Shown: piece after piece, positions 22,968 through 35,786 of the stretch
Layout of the letters: every line of letters begins with the position of its first letter
Numbering within the stretch: position 1 is the first letter of the stretch
Source: Bathelium albidoporum
Lineage: Eukaryota; Ascomycota; Dothideomycetes; Trypetheliales; Trypetheliaceae
Assembly (NCBI GenBank): GCA_021031095.1
Contig: JAGFVP010000022.1
Coordinates: forward strand, 1 to 64,000
Direction of reading: 5' to 3'
DNA: 64,000 nt
Notes under the pieces: model-generated
The model's database searches: none
The model's input: only the letters and a program-made list of their open reading frames with translations
What the model was told of the DNA's origin: nothing
Program-made: the position numbers and the translations under genes

Positions 22968-24817
22968 TTATTGAGCTCTGCAAAGCCTTCCGCTGTCATC
23001 AGTGACCCAGATGTCACTTCCAACAGCAGTCTTAGCATAAAACACATAGTCAGGATCGTATTTATTCTTGACGTCAAGTAAGCGTGGGTAGTTCACTCCG
23101 TAAAGCTCTTTCTTCCAGTCACCCTTCCATTGAGCATCGATCTCATTCAGGTATGTGCCCGCTCCTGGGGTGACCTGCTCAAGCGCCGGAATCAGGGTGT
23201 TAACAAGCAAGTCCTTCTGAGTCTGCATTTCAGACCAGGTGACATTCCAATCCCAGATGCTCTCGAGGTTGCAGATAGCAACAGCATCGCGCCAATTCGG
23301 CAAAACGGCATTATCAGGATGCTTGCTGTCCTTTACATTGAGGATATGGCATCCAAAATTCCAATACTTGCTGTCAACGATGGTGCGCATAGTCTTCACC
23401 ATGGCTTGATTCTGGACAGAATCTAGCACAAGCGCACGCGGAATAAGACGGGAAGCAAGCTGAATATTTGCAGGCCAAGGGCCATAGGGAAGAGGTCCAA
23501 ATCGGCTTGCAAAGTAATTGAAGTAAGTCGATGCTTCGTCTGGCGTATATTCGTATTCAATACCTCGGCGATCGAGGGCGTTCAAGTATGGCTGTAACAG
23601 CTTACGTACCTCTGTAGCATTCTTGTTGGGAACAACAACAGACAAAGCCTGGAAACCGGTTGGAGTGATTGAGAAGTCCATAGTATTGGGACCAGCATCG
23701 GCAAACTGAGGAGAATACGCCCATAAGTCTTCTATGCCCTGCCAAAAGATCTCTTCCGTCGCATTGCCCGTCCCGTTGGTCGTCATGTTAAACGATAGCT
23801 TCGCACTACCAATTGGACCGTCGGGAAAGATTTTCGTCGTCAGACTGAGAACAACGGCAAAAGTGCCAGCTCCACCACCGCTTAGAGCCCAGTACAGGTC
23901 AGAATTATTGGATGGCGTAGCAATGAGATGGGAACCCTGGGCAGTAATGACTTCCCACTCAAGGACTGCGTCAGCTGCCATTCCATAAAGGCCGTTTAGT
24001 AAAGAATGACCCCCGCCCGATGTATATCCACCAGCAAGACCGACCGTAGGGCACGTTCCACCAAGAATCCGATAACCGGCAGCCGCAACTGCTGGATAAG
24101 CAGTGGCCGCCTGGACACCTGCTCCGAGCTTGACTGCGGGTCCACTGTACCCAGAATTGTTGTACGAGTGGATAATGTCGATAGTGTTCAAATTGTGCAT
24201 CCAAAGGGAGAGAGCGCCCTTCCCTGTAGACTTGCCAGCGAAACTGTAGCAAGGCTTGATTAGCCTCTCATTTTTCTTGGCAAATGATCGCCGCAGAAGA
24301 CGTACTCATGTCCAGTGTTCTTGATTACTAAGCGTACATTGTTTTCCTGAACAAAATTGATCCCAGCAATAACATCACTGGCAGCAGTGACATTGATAGA
24401 ATAGCTGGCGTAATTGCCCAGCTCACAGGGCTTGGATGATGGGGTGAAAGGGTCGCAAGACTGATTCTGAAAGTAGGGATTCATGACCTCGGCTGCATGG
24501 TCGATGCTATAGACCCTGTTTTAGCAAGGTATAGCAATTTAGCACACGCGCCGGTCAACTTACAAAGTAAAATCTGTGAGCCATTCATCCTTGACTTGAG
24601 CACATGCGTCCTGACTAAAATCGCCAAAAGGCTGTACATGGCAGACACTGGGGAGTGGGACGGTTGCAATAAGATGACCGTCCACTGTTCCATTGAGATC
24701 TTGCCATTTTGCGGGTGATGGCCATCCTTGATCTTCTGGACCGAACTTGCAGAGGGTGGATGCAAAGGAAATGCCAAGAAACACAGCAGCAAGGATCAAT
24801 CCCTTGAAGGACGCCAT
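22968..24817 (-). CDS. Secreted FAD-linked oxidoreductase (BBE-like/PCMH type)
   Basis: Three exons (24817-24564, 24506-24306, 24243-22968) join in phase to give 576 residues. Residues 1-20 (KGLILAAVFLGISFAST) form a signal peptide. The FAD-binding PCMH fold follows: NTGHD with AGKSTG, then GGTCPTVGLAGG and YTSGGGHS, motifs found in covalent flavoproteins. The conserved Cys in CPTVG is a candidate flavin attachment site. A BBE-type C-terminal tail is present (YPRLLDVKNKYDPDYVFY). Such enzymes oxidise alcohols or form C-C or C-O bonds using O2. Its place 2.8 kb beyond the SDR makes it a plausible cluster member or boundary gene. Potential N-glycosylation sites (NVT, NMT) fit secretion. Confidence 0.92.
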
Positions 24818-25718
24818 GGCCAGTGATGGATAACGAACGTGTCACCGACTGATTCTGAATGCAAACGAGTGTATCACTGGCCAATCGTGAGCAGACCCTG
24901 CAGGTATAGATCGATCACCTGCAGATGATCTGCCAATGTAGGGATTCTCGCATATATATGCCGAGAAATATGGATCTCTTTGTACACCCCATGGTGCAGC
25001 CTCCTGAAGTGCTGGGTCTGGCCACGCATTGACAAAATAACTCAGTTCCATCTTCTTCTTACTGGAATCTACCGATATCAGCTCCATATTCCCCGAAAAT
25101 GCCGATTGGATCTGTCGTACAATTTGAAATCCGAGAGGCGGTGGCTGTCTGTTGGTGCTTAGGAGGTAAGTAGGTAGATATGTTGGCTGTACGTAAAAGT
25201 AGGAGTAATCCGCAATTGACGCACGGGCCACCAGTGCCAAAAAGTAAGTTAACAGCAAATTCAGCAACTGCCTAGACTTTGTAGGGCTGAAAGTCAAATG
25301 GATTACTATTATTCATCAGAACACCGAGTTCGAACAAGGCGAAGGCGGATTGTTGCTTCAGGGGGTGCCAGTACATGCCATAGGTAAGTTGGACACCTGC
25401 CTTGGCAAAGCACTTCAATTTTTCAACCAGCCTTTTTTTTATCGAAGCCAGAATCGCGACATATCTTTTGCACCCTGGTGCCGCTCCTACAAGAATCTGG
25501 GATTTGGTAAGTGTAGTTTGTATTTTCTGTCACAGCTTCTCCCAGTTACCTAACTCATTTACTCCTGGCTTCTGACTATGGAAAAGGCTACGACGGCTCT
25601 AGTGTACAATGTTAACACCAGCAATACTATGCAAAAGCCCCACTTCAATATTAGGATTACAATTACTGGCCCTCGCGGGTCAGTCCTTAAGATGAGTTCT
25701 AAAAGCCGAGTCCCTTGT
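24818..25718. other. Intergenic region
   Basis: This 0.9 kb stretch lies between the flavoenzyme start and the 3' end of the Nma111 gene. It should contain the flavoenzyme promoter. Short frames here have no recognisable features. Confidence 0.45.
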
Positions 25719-28700
25719 CTAAAGGTCGTTCTCCACGCCATCATCTGCGTCTCCATCCCCATCTTCAAACACTCCCCCGACCATCGCCCCAACCCCAGCC
25801 TCGCCATCCCCTGGCTTCTCCTCCCCTCCCTCATGCATCACGCGTCGCCAGTGATACCGCTCCCGCTCATCCTTGATCCACTCCACCGTTGGGAAATAGT
25901 GCTCGCACTTCTTCATCATCACCACCCATTTGACGTTATCAAACGTGACAACCTTGAGCCGGAAGTACGTGTTATCCGGAATCTTATTCGTCTCCCTCAA
26001 AAAGCTCGTCAGATCCCGCGTGGGCGTGTTATTCACCGCGGTGATGAAGTTCGTCGGCGTCAGCCCGTACTGATACGCGGGACTACCGCGCATGCGCGCC
26101 GAGACATAAATGTCCGAGTGGACGCTCGCGATCTGCTGGCGCACGGCATGGTGGGGCCGATGGAGGATAGCGCCGCAGAAAACGACGGCGCGGTCCGTCT
26201 CGAACTCGTGCGTGGGGATGGTGGGGACGTGCAGGCGCAGTTCGGCGCGGCGACGCACGACGACGGCCTCGAGCGTGGCGTGGTCGTACATGAGGTCGAG
26301 ATCCGAGACGCGCGTGATGAGGCGGTCGTTGAAGGTGAGGATGATGTCGCCTTCCTGCAGACCGCCCTCGTGGCCGGAGTCGATCTTGCGGACCATGAAA
26401 AGTTGGTGCCGCTCCGGGTCTTCTTGCTCGACTTTTTCGATCCATGCTGAGAAAGTGCTTTAGCGTCATAGACAGACATGGTTGATACGAGTTGCGGAAA
26501 GAACTTACATTCTGCGACTCCCATGATACGCGCTTGGCTCATGTGAATGATGTGGGTTTCGACGGCCAATATACGTAAATTTGGCTTGATGCCCTGAGTG
26601 ATTTGATTCACAATCGGTAGGAGAGCTGGAGTGGCAAGACCGAGATGATATTCGACATCCTTGCCGTGAGGTGAACTGCGCTCTCCAAGATAACTCAACC
26701 ACAAGGCTTGCACAGTGCCATCTTCGCTCACTAAAACGCCGCTACCGCATTGACTCGCAATACTGGTATCGACGGTGATGGCGTCCAGGTTGATGGCTCG
26801 ATATCGCGGGCTCTGCATACTCGCGGGTATGGCAACAGTAGTGATATCTGTGACAGCTGTCTTTACCACATTGGGTCGCATGTTTTGATTAAAGCCAAAG
26901 AAGATTGTCTCTGCACCTTGCTTGATTTGTTCGGAGGCGAGCTTGGCACTTTTCACTGGGGCCTGCACAAGAGATGGGTCGTACTGAATGACGGTGTAGT
27001 TCTGAAGAGGATGCATAAAGACAACCGAACCCTCGACAATGATGGAATCAGCAATGGTGATGGAGATATCGCAGAGATCATACGGTACGATTGCTCTGGA
27101 AATGATGACTAAACCTTTGTCTGCATCAATTACAAGCCCATAGCCAATCTTTCTTGTCCGCGGGAAACCATCGAGTTTGAGTGGCATTGTTGCGATAACG
27201 CGAACAAAGCTTCGAACAACGTCGGCAGCAGCAGGATATTGGGAGCTTTCCATTCTGATGAAGTTCGCTTTGCGAGGAACTGGTGGACCGGGAAGAAGCG
27301 GCTCGGCTATGTCAGAAAAATCCCACAGTCCGGTTTTGTCGTTTCGCACAGCAAGTCTCAACTTGCTAGACCAATGGCGATCTATAGGAATGATTGACGT
27401 GTGAAGACTGTGGAGGTCTCGCAGGTGCTTGTACGTGATAACAATGCGAGCTCGGTCGGGGACTTCTTTTATGACGTTGATGAAGGCGTCCAGGTCCGGA
27501 GTCTCCTTATTGTCAACAGTCTGTATCAGCCACCCCGACTCTGCACTCTCGTAGCGAAATGACCCTGCGGCTTCACAACAGTAGACACCTGCGTCTTCGA
27601 TACCAACAGCATACAATCGGGCTTGCTGGTATGACAAATTGTGAAAAGTAGCTCCAGCAACAGAGACGAACCGATCCGGTGTGATGCTATGTAGATCACC
27701 CACTTCCAAGGTAACTTCTATGTCTTCACCTCCTCGCTGAACGAGTAGGGTAACGGGCTTGCCAACGCTCGAGTCAAGAATATCGTCGAGGCGAATAAAC
27801 TGTGTCAGCAGCTCTCCATTAACTTTGATGAGAACGTCGCCTTCTTCAATTTTGAGATCTGCTGGGCCTTTTGGTAGAATGATTTCCGCCACAAGCATGC
27901 CAATTTCTTTCGGGAATGCTTCTCTCACGGCAGCCTCCCACTCCGCAGACAAACCCAGTCGTCGGCACTCGTCGAATGGCTTTATCAGCCACTGGGTCTG
28001 GATTGTTCCTCTTGAGACATGCTCGTCTCTCTTGATACACTCCAACGCCCGTAAAGCTCGGTCGAGTGGGAGGAAATAGTCGGTCGCTGCACCATCAGCT
28101 CTACCACCAGCCTGGAGAGCAACAGCATAACCGTCAATATTGACGACCGGACTGCCCGAGCTGCCGCCACTGGCCGCGGCTGCCGCTTGTATATAGTTTG
28201 TGTTGAAGTCGCTGTATCCGTCGCTATATTCAGGGGCATTTCGGTCCAGGCGACTAATGACACCGGAGAGAATGCTCAGTTTTTCCCCAGCGTCATTTCC
28301 CACCACCCTAATCTCTACGCCCACATGGGCCAAGTCCGGTCGTAGTTCCAGCTCCGATAATTGTAAGTACTTAATGGCCGCAGGATCAAAGCGCAGGATT
28401 CCAAAATCATGAACGGGATCCCTATAAACAGCGTGCACATCACATTCTTCATGATTATCGAATACGCAATATCCCCAGAACGGACCGGCACCAACGACGT
28501 GGCGATTTGTAAGGATATATCCTCGCTTAGCGTCCACGACAAATCCCGTAGCCTCGCTTGACATGGCGGGATCCGTATCAAAGGAACATGTCTGACAAAA
28601 GTGTATTGATACGACGCTCTTGACAACTTTTTCTATGGTTGCCTGCCACTCGGCCGTGTCCGCGGTACCTGGCGCATGCTTCGTAGACCATGAATCTTCC

Positions 28701-28879
28701 TTATCAAGCTCCATACCATTTAACAAAGTATCAGAATATGTCTCGTCGCTCGGTGAGGCAGATGCGCTCTCTTCCACATTGACCGAGTCAATCTCGGACC
28801 TAAGCTGTTTCGGAGGTCTGCCATTGGCAGAGGTAGGAGCTTGCTTGCGCTTTCCACGAGATTCACCGTTGTGTGCCAT
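25719..28879 (-). CDS. NMA111: Nma111/HtrA-family nuclear serine protease
   Basis: Two exons (28879-26509 and 26446-25719) with a 62-nt intron give 1032 residues, the usual size of the family. The N-terminal trypsin-like unit has the triad contexts TNRHVVG (His), RDPVHDFGIL (Asp) and GGSSGSPVV (Ser). PDZ domains follow, then a second, degenerate protease-like half and further PDZ sequence, as in yeast Nma111. The region before the protease unit is basic and polar (SRGKRKQ, PPKQLRSE), consistent with a nuclear signal. In yeast the protein is linked to nuclear proteolysis and apoptosis; the same role is inferred here. I chose ATG 28879, though the frame stays open upstream to an ATG at 29131. 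The C terminus is Gly/Asp/Glu-rich. Confidence 0.95.
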
Positions 28880-29577
28880 GGTCACCACGGATTTGTCAGG
28901 CCGGCCGCGAAGGGTGGTGATTTGGCGGATGGACGGCCAATGTGAGGCTGACTTCGATCTCGCAGGCAGGAGAGAGAAGGGCCGAGGCTTTGGCCCAAGT
29001 ACAATTTTGCCGGTATTGGACCGCAAGCAGCAGGTGAGAGCAGGAAGGCTGTTGCGAAGGCGCAAGCGAAGAGTCAGAACGGAAAAAGAGTATATGGAAG
29101 AAACCCAGGGCCTAGCACGCCCATGGGACATTCAGAAGGTCAGCGACCAGGAGCTAAGTCCTAGCAAGTTGGAGGCAGCACCGAGCAGGATGATAGACGC
29201 TCGCATGACCGCGCCGATGTAAGCGGATAGCAACGCTAAAGAAAGATCGACCCATGTCTGGGGCGCCGTCCTGTGCGTCGTACCTGCGTGCGCCTCATCC
29301 CGATGTGCACCACATTGCAACACATTGCACCAGGCCATTCCTTGCTTGGATGCACTTCATCCGTTCGGCCGTTGTCTTAATGTACTCGGAGGAGTTTTGG
29401 GACTACTATGCTCTGGCTAAAGTACGCTTCCCCTGCAATATACTTGCTTCCCTTGATGCTACTAGCGAACATTGATCCCCAGAATGCTCCAGAAAGTAAC
29501 ACCAACTATTTGCGCCTTCGCATGCTCTTTCTTTGATAAACCAAGTCATATACAGGAAAATGCAGCAACTCATTCTT
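28880..29577. other. Intergenic/5' region of NMA111
   Basis: This 0.7 kb stretch separates NMA111 from the AP-2 sigma gene. Its first 252 nt (28880-29131) remain open in frame with NMA111 and could encode an 84-residue basic N-terminal extension. No separate gene was seen. Confidence 0.45.
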
Positions 29578-30450
29578 CTATTCCAGCTTGTCCAGATGTT
29601 CCAGCCTCGTCAGAACAACCTGCTTGCTCGTTTCCTCAATCTCACCGGCCAAAAAGACCTCATCCAGGATAGCGTAGACCTGCGAACATCGATCAGCTCT
29701 CCTTCCTATAATTGCCTTGTCACCATCATGGTCTGAGCCATCTTGAGAGACGCAGTTCCCCTTCTAGCATCCTCTGTGCCACATGCTGTGAATAGTGTTC
29801 CATCCTTCGTGGTCGTTGCTCTGCTCTGCCCCCCTCTGTCCTCCTATTCCTCGCTGCCTCGAGAAGGGAAGTATCCACACACCTTGTAGAAGTTAAAAAC
29901 CAAGTCCAGCTCGCACACGTTCCCAAAAAAGGCATCCAGCACCTCGACGAAGAAATGTATTGCCTCTAAGTACGCGAGCTCATTGTCGTTCGCATCGACG
30001 CAGGCGCAGAAGAAGAGCCCAGCATAGCGGCGGTACACAATCTTCTCCCGGCCGCGAAACTCGACAAAGTTTGATTGGTGCTTCTGATCGCGGGGTGCGA
30101 TGAGGCGATGGACCTAAGTAGACGGTGGGACAAGGAGTCAGTTGGAGCTCGGAGTAGATGCGCTGAGGAGGGACGATGCTTCGGATGATGTGATGTCATG
30201 GGGCCAGAGGATGAAGTCGTACTTCGCCTTTAAGTTTCACTTTCTCCTCATCCTAATACGAGTTAGCACTGGGGGGATGGGTATTGCAAGGTACGGGCAG
30301 GCTACTTACGCTGAACGGCGCGTACCATTTGGCGAGTCGAGTCTTGCCTCTGCAATGAAGACCGTTGAGTTAAATCGAAAGTAGACAAGCACGCTGGCCT
30401 TCGCAGGAAACATACTGCCTATTTTGTATCAAAATGAATGACAGCACCAT
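29578..30450 (-). CDS. APS2: AP-2 complex subunit sigma
   Basis: Five exons (30450-30416, 30349-30310, 30252-30223, 30113-29883, 29679-29578) join in phase to give 145 residues, the normal size for a sigma adaptin. Segments read MVLSFILIQNRQ, KTRLAKWYAPFS, VHRLIAPRDQKHQSNFVEFR and, in the large exon, NDNELAYLEAIHFF and FFGNVCELDLVFNFY, matching AP-2 sigma closely. The product is the small core subunit of the clathrin adaptor that selects cargo at the plasma membrane in endocytosis. Three very short exons make it easy to miss. The gene is single-copy housekeeping in type and unrelated to the PKS cluster. Confidence 0.96.
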
Positions 30451-31257
30451 GGTGTGCTCGGTCTTGCCCCGGCCTTCCGTGGTGCTGGATCTTGCTGTTC
30501 AGGTCCAATGTTCTCCGGACCCTTTCGGCGGGGCTCCTTGTGGCTGAAGGAGCAAAGAACTCATGATTGGAAAATAAAAAGAACCTGTTGTTCGGAGATC
30601 CCTGGTAGCATTTTGAGACAACTGTGGAATCGATACAGCCGCTGTCTATATTAAAATGTGATATACTGCTGGTAGTATTAATATCTATCCTGCTTCGCAT
30701 GAGACGAGATAGGAAAATATGCAGACTCGCTTAGGTTCACAGCGTGGTTGACGGTACATCAGCCACACTTAACGACACTGTTGTGGCGTGATTGCAGTCA
30801 TCATCACAATGCACCCTGCTCGTTCAGCATCAAGCACACAGAGCTCAGCAAAAGGCTGTATCCAATTTGAGAGGGATTAAGAATGACCTTCTACTATCAT
30901 TTCTTTATACATCAGCGACCGAACTGAGTATAGTCATATCCAATCACTGCCTTCCTCTCATTCATGAGTTGAGCAAATCCATGGAGCACTGCAACGCACC
31001 TCAAGCGCTGATCACCTCCTATCTACACAGATCCCCCAAGTATACTCATACAGGTGCGGACTGGAACCGTGAGCTCGCCTGCAAATGCTGAATAGCGGTC
31101 TTCTCAACGTTCCGCAATTCTGAAAGCGCAATGTCAACTCCCGTCCTGCCTGGTACTGTCTCACAGGATTCTTGCCGCCAGGTCGTCGTTCTCGTGCTCG
31201 TGGGTATCATTAGAGCTTTAGGAAAATATTATGGGACTGTAATCGCCACTAGATTTG
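30451..31257. other. Intergenic region, no gene seen
   Basis: This 0.8 kb stretch lies between the AP-2 sigma start and the 3' end of the rhodopsin-like gene. Only short frames without recognisable features occur. Confidence 0.5.
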
Positions 31258-32882
31258 TCAGAATACCGTGTGCCGAAACATCGAATACCTTGATTTGGAT
31301 ATGGCGCTCTCTTCTGGCTTTGGAAGATCATCCTCACCCACGGTGTTGCTTCCAAATCGTTTCACATAAGCTTTTTGAAAATATTCGTGGTCGGCCGCGC
31401 TCCGCAAAGTGCTTTGTGTGTCTGTAGCTGTCCACACCTCCCCAGATGAAGCAGTCAACTCAATATCCTCGGTGACGGATATCACTTTCTTTTCTTTCAT
31501 AGCAATCTTTTGCCGGTCGCTCAAATTCTTCGAGTATTTGGAAGACCCGAAAGATTTCTGTCTGCTATTTTTCAGATTACTGTAGGCTTTACTTATAGAC
31601 TCTCCAAAGTATGCTCCGAACACCTTGCGCAGGTTCGGCAGACATGCGCCGATGATGCTAAGTTGAGACTCGAGAAGCGATGCAGCGAAGGCATCAAATC
31701 CAACCCCTAGTCGCCGATTGAGTCAAATTCTATGAGTGGAAGCTTGAGATGGAATGCTTACAAGTTGCATCATAGGACCTGTTTGCAAGACGATCAAGAT
31801 ATACGGTCCTGGCTATTCCGCAGCCAACAATACTAAGTAAAGCAAACCTGATTAGCTTCGGAGCCTTTGTCTGGAATCCATTTCAGAGGCAGGGCTTACA
31901 TCAGACCGAAGCCAAAGACAAGGTAAAGTGCATATCGCTGCCGGTTAGGGATCTGAAGATTTCGCACTAGCATGAAAGGCAAGACGACAGCGTAGAAATC
32001 GCTTGCGACACTTAAAGCACCGCTTATCGGCTCGGATGCTCCCGGCAGGCGGCATTTGAAAGGTCCTTTGTAATTAAGATCATAGGATTTCCAGTATGCG
32101 TCCAAAGGCTGACATGTTGTGCAGAGCTCAACAATGAAGGCGATGCCATAAATTGCGGTAAATGCAATACCGGCCCATGACGCATAAAGCATCTTCTTTC
32201 CAACCGTACCGGAGACCATGCGACGATAGAAGAGTAGTATTGCAATCTTGCAAAAGCATGTGGTAAGCAAGAACGCGACCTGACCGATCCATCCGTACTG
32301 GTGGGAAAAGTGAGCAACTGAATTTGAAGGCGAAGATATTAGCTTCGAGAACTGACCATAGCTGCAGGAACATGCTGATCAAGTGGCTCGTCCCAAACAT
32401 GTCGATCGTAACCGTACTTCTCCGCGGCTTTCAAGAATGATTAGCAAAACATCCCAGATACGATGCTACGGGGGAGCTTGCTCACCTACGATGACCACTG
32501 CGGTCAAGACTTCTGCGAATATCTGCCGTAACATTTGTGAGTAACGCAAGGTAGAGTATTGGGGGTGCCCTACCCATGAAGCAAGAATAAAAACATCATC
32601 AACGCCAAGACTGCCAGCCTGCCTGGTAAATCGCGACCAAATCCTAATCGCTACCATCAATGTGCTGGCAATTGCAAGTGAGATAGCAAGGGCCGGCATC
32701 CAACGCCTTCGGATCTACAAAAAAAGTGATAAGCCTTCAAGCTGTTCGTCTCGAAGGTGATGAAAGTTGCAACGTACTGGATCAACATAATTGGGCGGAG
32801 GCCAAGACAAGACTACCGATAGCGGGATACTTCCTCTTGTACTGCCATCGGGGATACTGCCAGTAACTGCACTGCTGCTCAT
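31258..32882 (-). CDS. Rhodopsin-like (SAT4 family) integral membrane protein
   Basis: Seven exons (32882-32778, 32714-32574, 32522-32486, 32427-32357, 32297-31900, 31832-31762, 31706-31258) join in phase to give 423 residues. The protein shows the fungal rhodopsin-domain pattern of about seven hydrophobic helices, including LAISLAIASTLMVAIRIWSR, followed by GVDDVFILASW, then LLTTCFCKIAILLFYRRM and YALYLVFGFGLI. The family motif region CQPLDAYW is present. The C-terminal tail of about 110 residues is cytoplasmic, polar and Ser/Lys-rich. Relatives include Pth11-type receptors and many uncharacterised SAT4 proteins, but no CFEM domain is present. Function is unknown; a signalling or receptor role is only a family-based guess. 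Confidence 0.88.
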
Positions 32883-35786
32883 CGCGCCAGAAATAGTGGA
32901 AGATTAAAACTCGGAAAAATCAGACAAATATCAAGAACGACCAAATGCTACTTGGAGCTGAGAGCAGGGCGTGACATGTGCTCCAAATAGCATGCTCAGT
33001 AACTACACTGACTTACGGCCCGGCAGCGGCATAACAGAGCCGTTATAAGCACGACATCGCGCAGAAGATCTTTATGGAGCTCAGACATGGAATTCCCCGC
33101 TACATCCCCGAGGACAATCGTGAAACTGAAGAGGAATGGAGGCAAACCTTACAGAACCATAGCTGAAAGGACTCGACTTTCCTCGAAACGGGCCGGTTAC
33201 GAGACCCTCGAAACTTAATTGATAGAGTGGCTGGCTACAACTCGTGTCGGATCCTAGTACGCCCCACGACCGGCAAGACCGGCACTGCTCAGCCCATATG
33301 CTTATCTGGGTATTGCCCAAGCAATACCGGGAACTAAATGCACCGATTATCCCCGAAAACGCTCAGGCCAGGGAAGCGGCCAAATGGAGGACGAAGGATC
33401 AGTGGAAACGGCTACAGGACATTGCATTAATGTCGTTTGACTTCAGGTGGAAACATCTGCAAGATTAGTAGACTTTCATGATAGGCAAGCAGACGAGATT
33501 AAACTCATCTGAGGGATGCACATCATTTCGGGTGTAGTTGCCGGGGTGGAATTCATCCCTCACGTCGTCCCGCTCAAGGGAACTTGTCACACCTACCAAA
33601 GCAAATGAGTAGTCGGAAGCTATAGACTTCCTACATGATCGTCGATTGTCGTTTCAAATGCTGTCTCTCGGTTTTCGCACTCATGCGGTTTGACCAAGAC
33701 AAAAGAAAGTGTAAACTGACCTTCCACATAGCGTTTGCACAAGACGTGCCAGAGAGTGAAGGACAAGATTGACAAAGCAGACCGCTGGACAAGGTTTGTC
33801 TTAGCGTTCCCGGCTCGTCTCGCCAATCTAGCCCGCCCCACGCTCTTCCCCGGTACAGGTTTGGCGTTAATGCTAGCCTCTCCCAAGTGTATCTCAAATG
33901 CCGTCTTCGTGTTTCAGCCTTGGTTCCTATCATCCCGTGCATCTGCTGTGTTGCGCGAGTGTGACCCGCCAAAGACACAGATGCGAATCAGATCGCGATC
34001 CTGCGCACAAGGACCATTAGTTCCCAGATATTTCAATGGGTAACGGAGCACAGTCTGCCGGTCACCCCTCAACCCTCATCGCAGGTACCCTCGATTTGGT
34101 GAAAATTGTGCCTACGTAGTTGGTACGTACCGACATTGTCGCCCCAGGAATCACATGGGTGAAATGTGGATTGGTCCAGAACACGTCAAAAACCAATGTT
34201 TCTGCAGCTGACCTTTGTGCTTTCGGAATCGAGCAGCCTTTGAACAGCGCGCAGGGTAATGGTGCTTCAGACTGTTATCCATTAACATCTACGAAGTACT
34301 CACACGTGTGAATCGCGATTAAAGCCAGGTTGTTGCGAAGTAGACAGGGGAAACACGTGGGAGGTAGCTCGAAGTTCAAGTATAGGTACTCTAACAGAGC
34401 CGGTCGGAGCACTGGACCAAGTTTCAATAGAGACCCACCGCGTCCCACCTCGGAAACGGTAGATGGCTCTGGAGCGTCATTCTGGAGCCTGACGGCACCG
34501 CGATTGCCGTGTTCATCGGATTCGCGTGCTGACCAGTCACATGCAGTCCCTTTCTCTAAAAGTGTGTCTACATTATGAATAACTGTCATCGTCTGGCCAT
34601 TTCAAGCCAGGGTTGCGGTCCGAGTACAATGCCGGTACTTGTCCTGCTCGCCCTTCATTTGACCGATTATACGGAAGTCTTGATTCAGGCGTTTTGCGCT
34701 TTGCACCTTCAAATTCTGTGTTGGATCTGTAGACGAAGATAAGTAGTAGAGTAAAGCCGCATCCTGTATGCTCTTGCTGGGACGTGACGAGTCCCATTAC
34801 GTCTGGCGCATAAGCCAGTAGCCTTTCAGTCGTTATAGGATGAATGCATTATGTCTAGAGCAAGGTTTCTTTCAAAAGGCTCCGAAATCCACGAGGCTCG
34901 AAAGCTGACTGCAAGGTGAATATTGCACTCAGCTAGAGAAATCTCGGCTACATTATCACCCGCGATACGCCATGATAAGAGAACTTCCTGTGCGCCATCA
35001 CGACAATGGTAGCTTGTTAAAGACAGCCTCCCTGAAATTATCCACCCTATGCAAAGAGAAAGAAAAGGAGGGGTAAAATCTGGATATAGTGTGGATACCT
35101 TGGTCAGCAGGAATTGGGGTGACTAGACTCGTGGTGAAATAATCCACTTACCCAATCTAAGCACGTGATCATCTAGTGTAGTATCCCGAGGATACCACGT
35201 CCATCACCTTTTCTTCCCCTCGGATTGTATGATATTCTATTAACTCGTTTGAATGTTCCGTTCCTTCCATGCTCTAATGGTAAATCCACGTGTCAAAGCC
35301 GATCTGCGACCCTTCCATTTCGTATTCTAAGGGATTGCAATCCTAGTCAGTTGAAGCACGCCATCCATCGATGCGACGAAGCAGGCTTACGCGATAGGAG
35401 CAGGCAGCTCATTCATGACGACCTAAAGATGTTCTAAACAGGAGCTAATGTTATTCGCTTGAGCCATCCGTTCACCCTTGCGTGTCTTGGAGTTCACACA
35501 AGCGCACCTGTTTCTTCGCGTGGTTCGCTGATTATTGATCAAATTCTCTGGTGCCGGCGTTAATTTTGCTACCGTATCTAAGATTAGAATACCATCTCTC
35601 GTCATTTGCTTCTAAATCTCCAATATTTTTGATTATTCTTTACCCATTCGAAACTATGTATAATGTGTGCCAGCTGCTAGATATCGCTGGACCATACAAT
35701 ACTCTCGCATTTATTCTGAGCCAACCCAAAGATCACTTAATTGCTCCATACCCCTATTCCAAATTGAAACCAATCAAATACTTAAT
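32883..35786. other. 2.9 kb gene-poor region
   Basis: Several 60-115-codon frames occur on both strands (for example 33631-33978 minus and 34275-34589 minus) but none shows a domain, a codon pattern distinct from noise, or in-phase splicing. The last few hundred bases should be the promoter of the epimerase gene. I see nothing else. Confidence 0.5.

Noticed and set aside
25578..26450. 290-codon plus-strand open frame
   Set aside because: It lies antisense to the 3' exon of NMA111, which has clear family motifs; nothing recognisable in the plus-strand product.
33631..34797. Several 60-115-codon frames on both strands
   Set aside because: They overlap each other, have no domain and no splice continuity; treated as chance in a gene-poor region.
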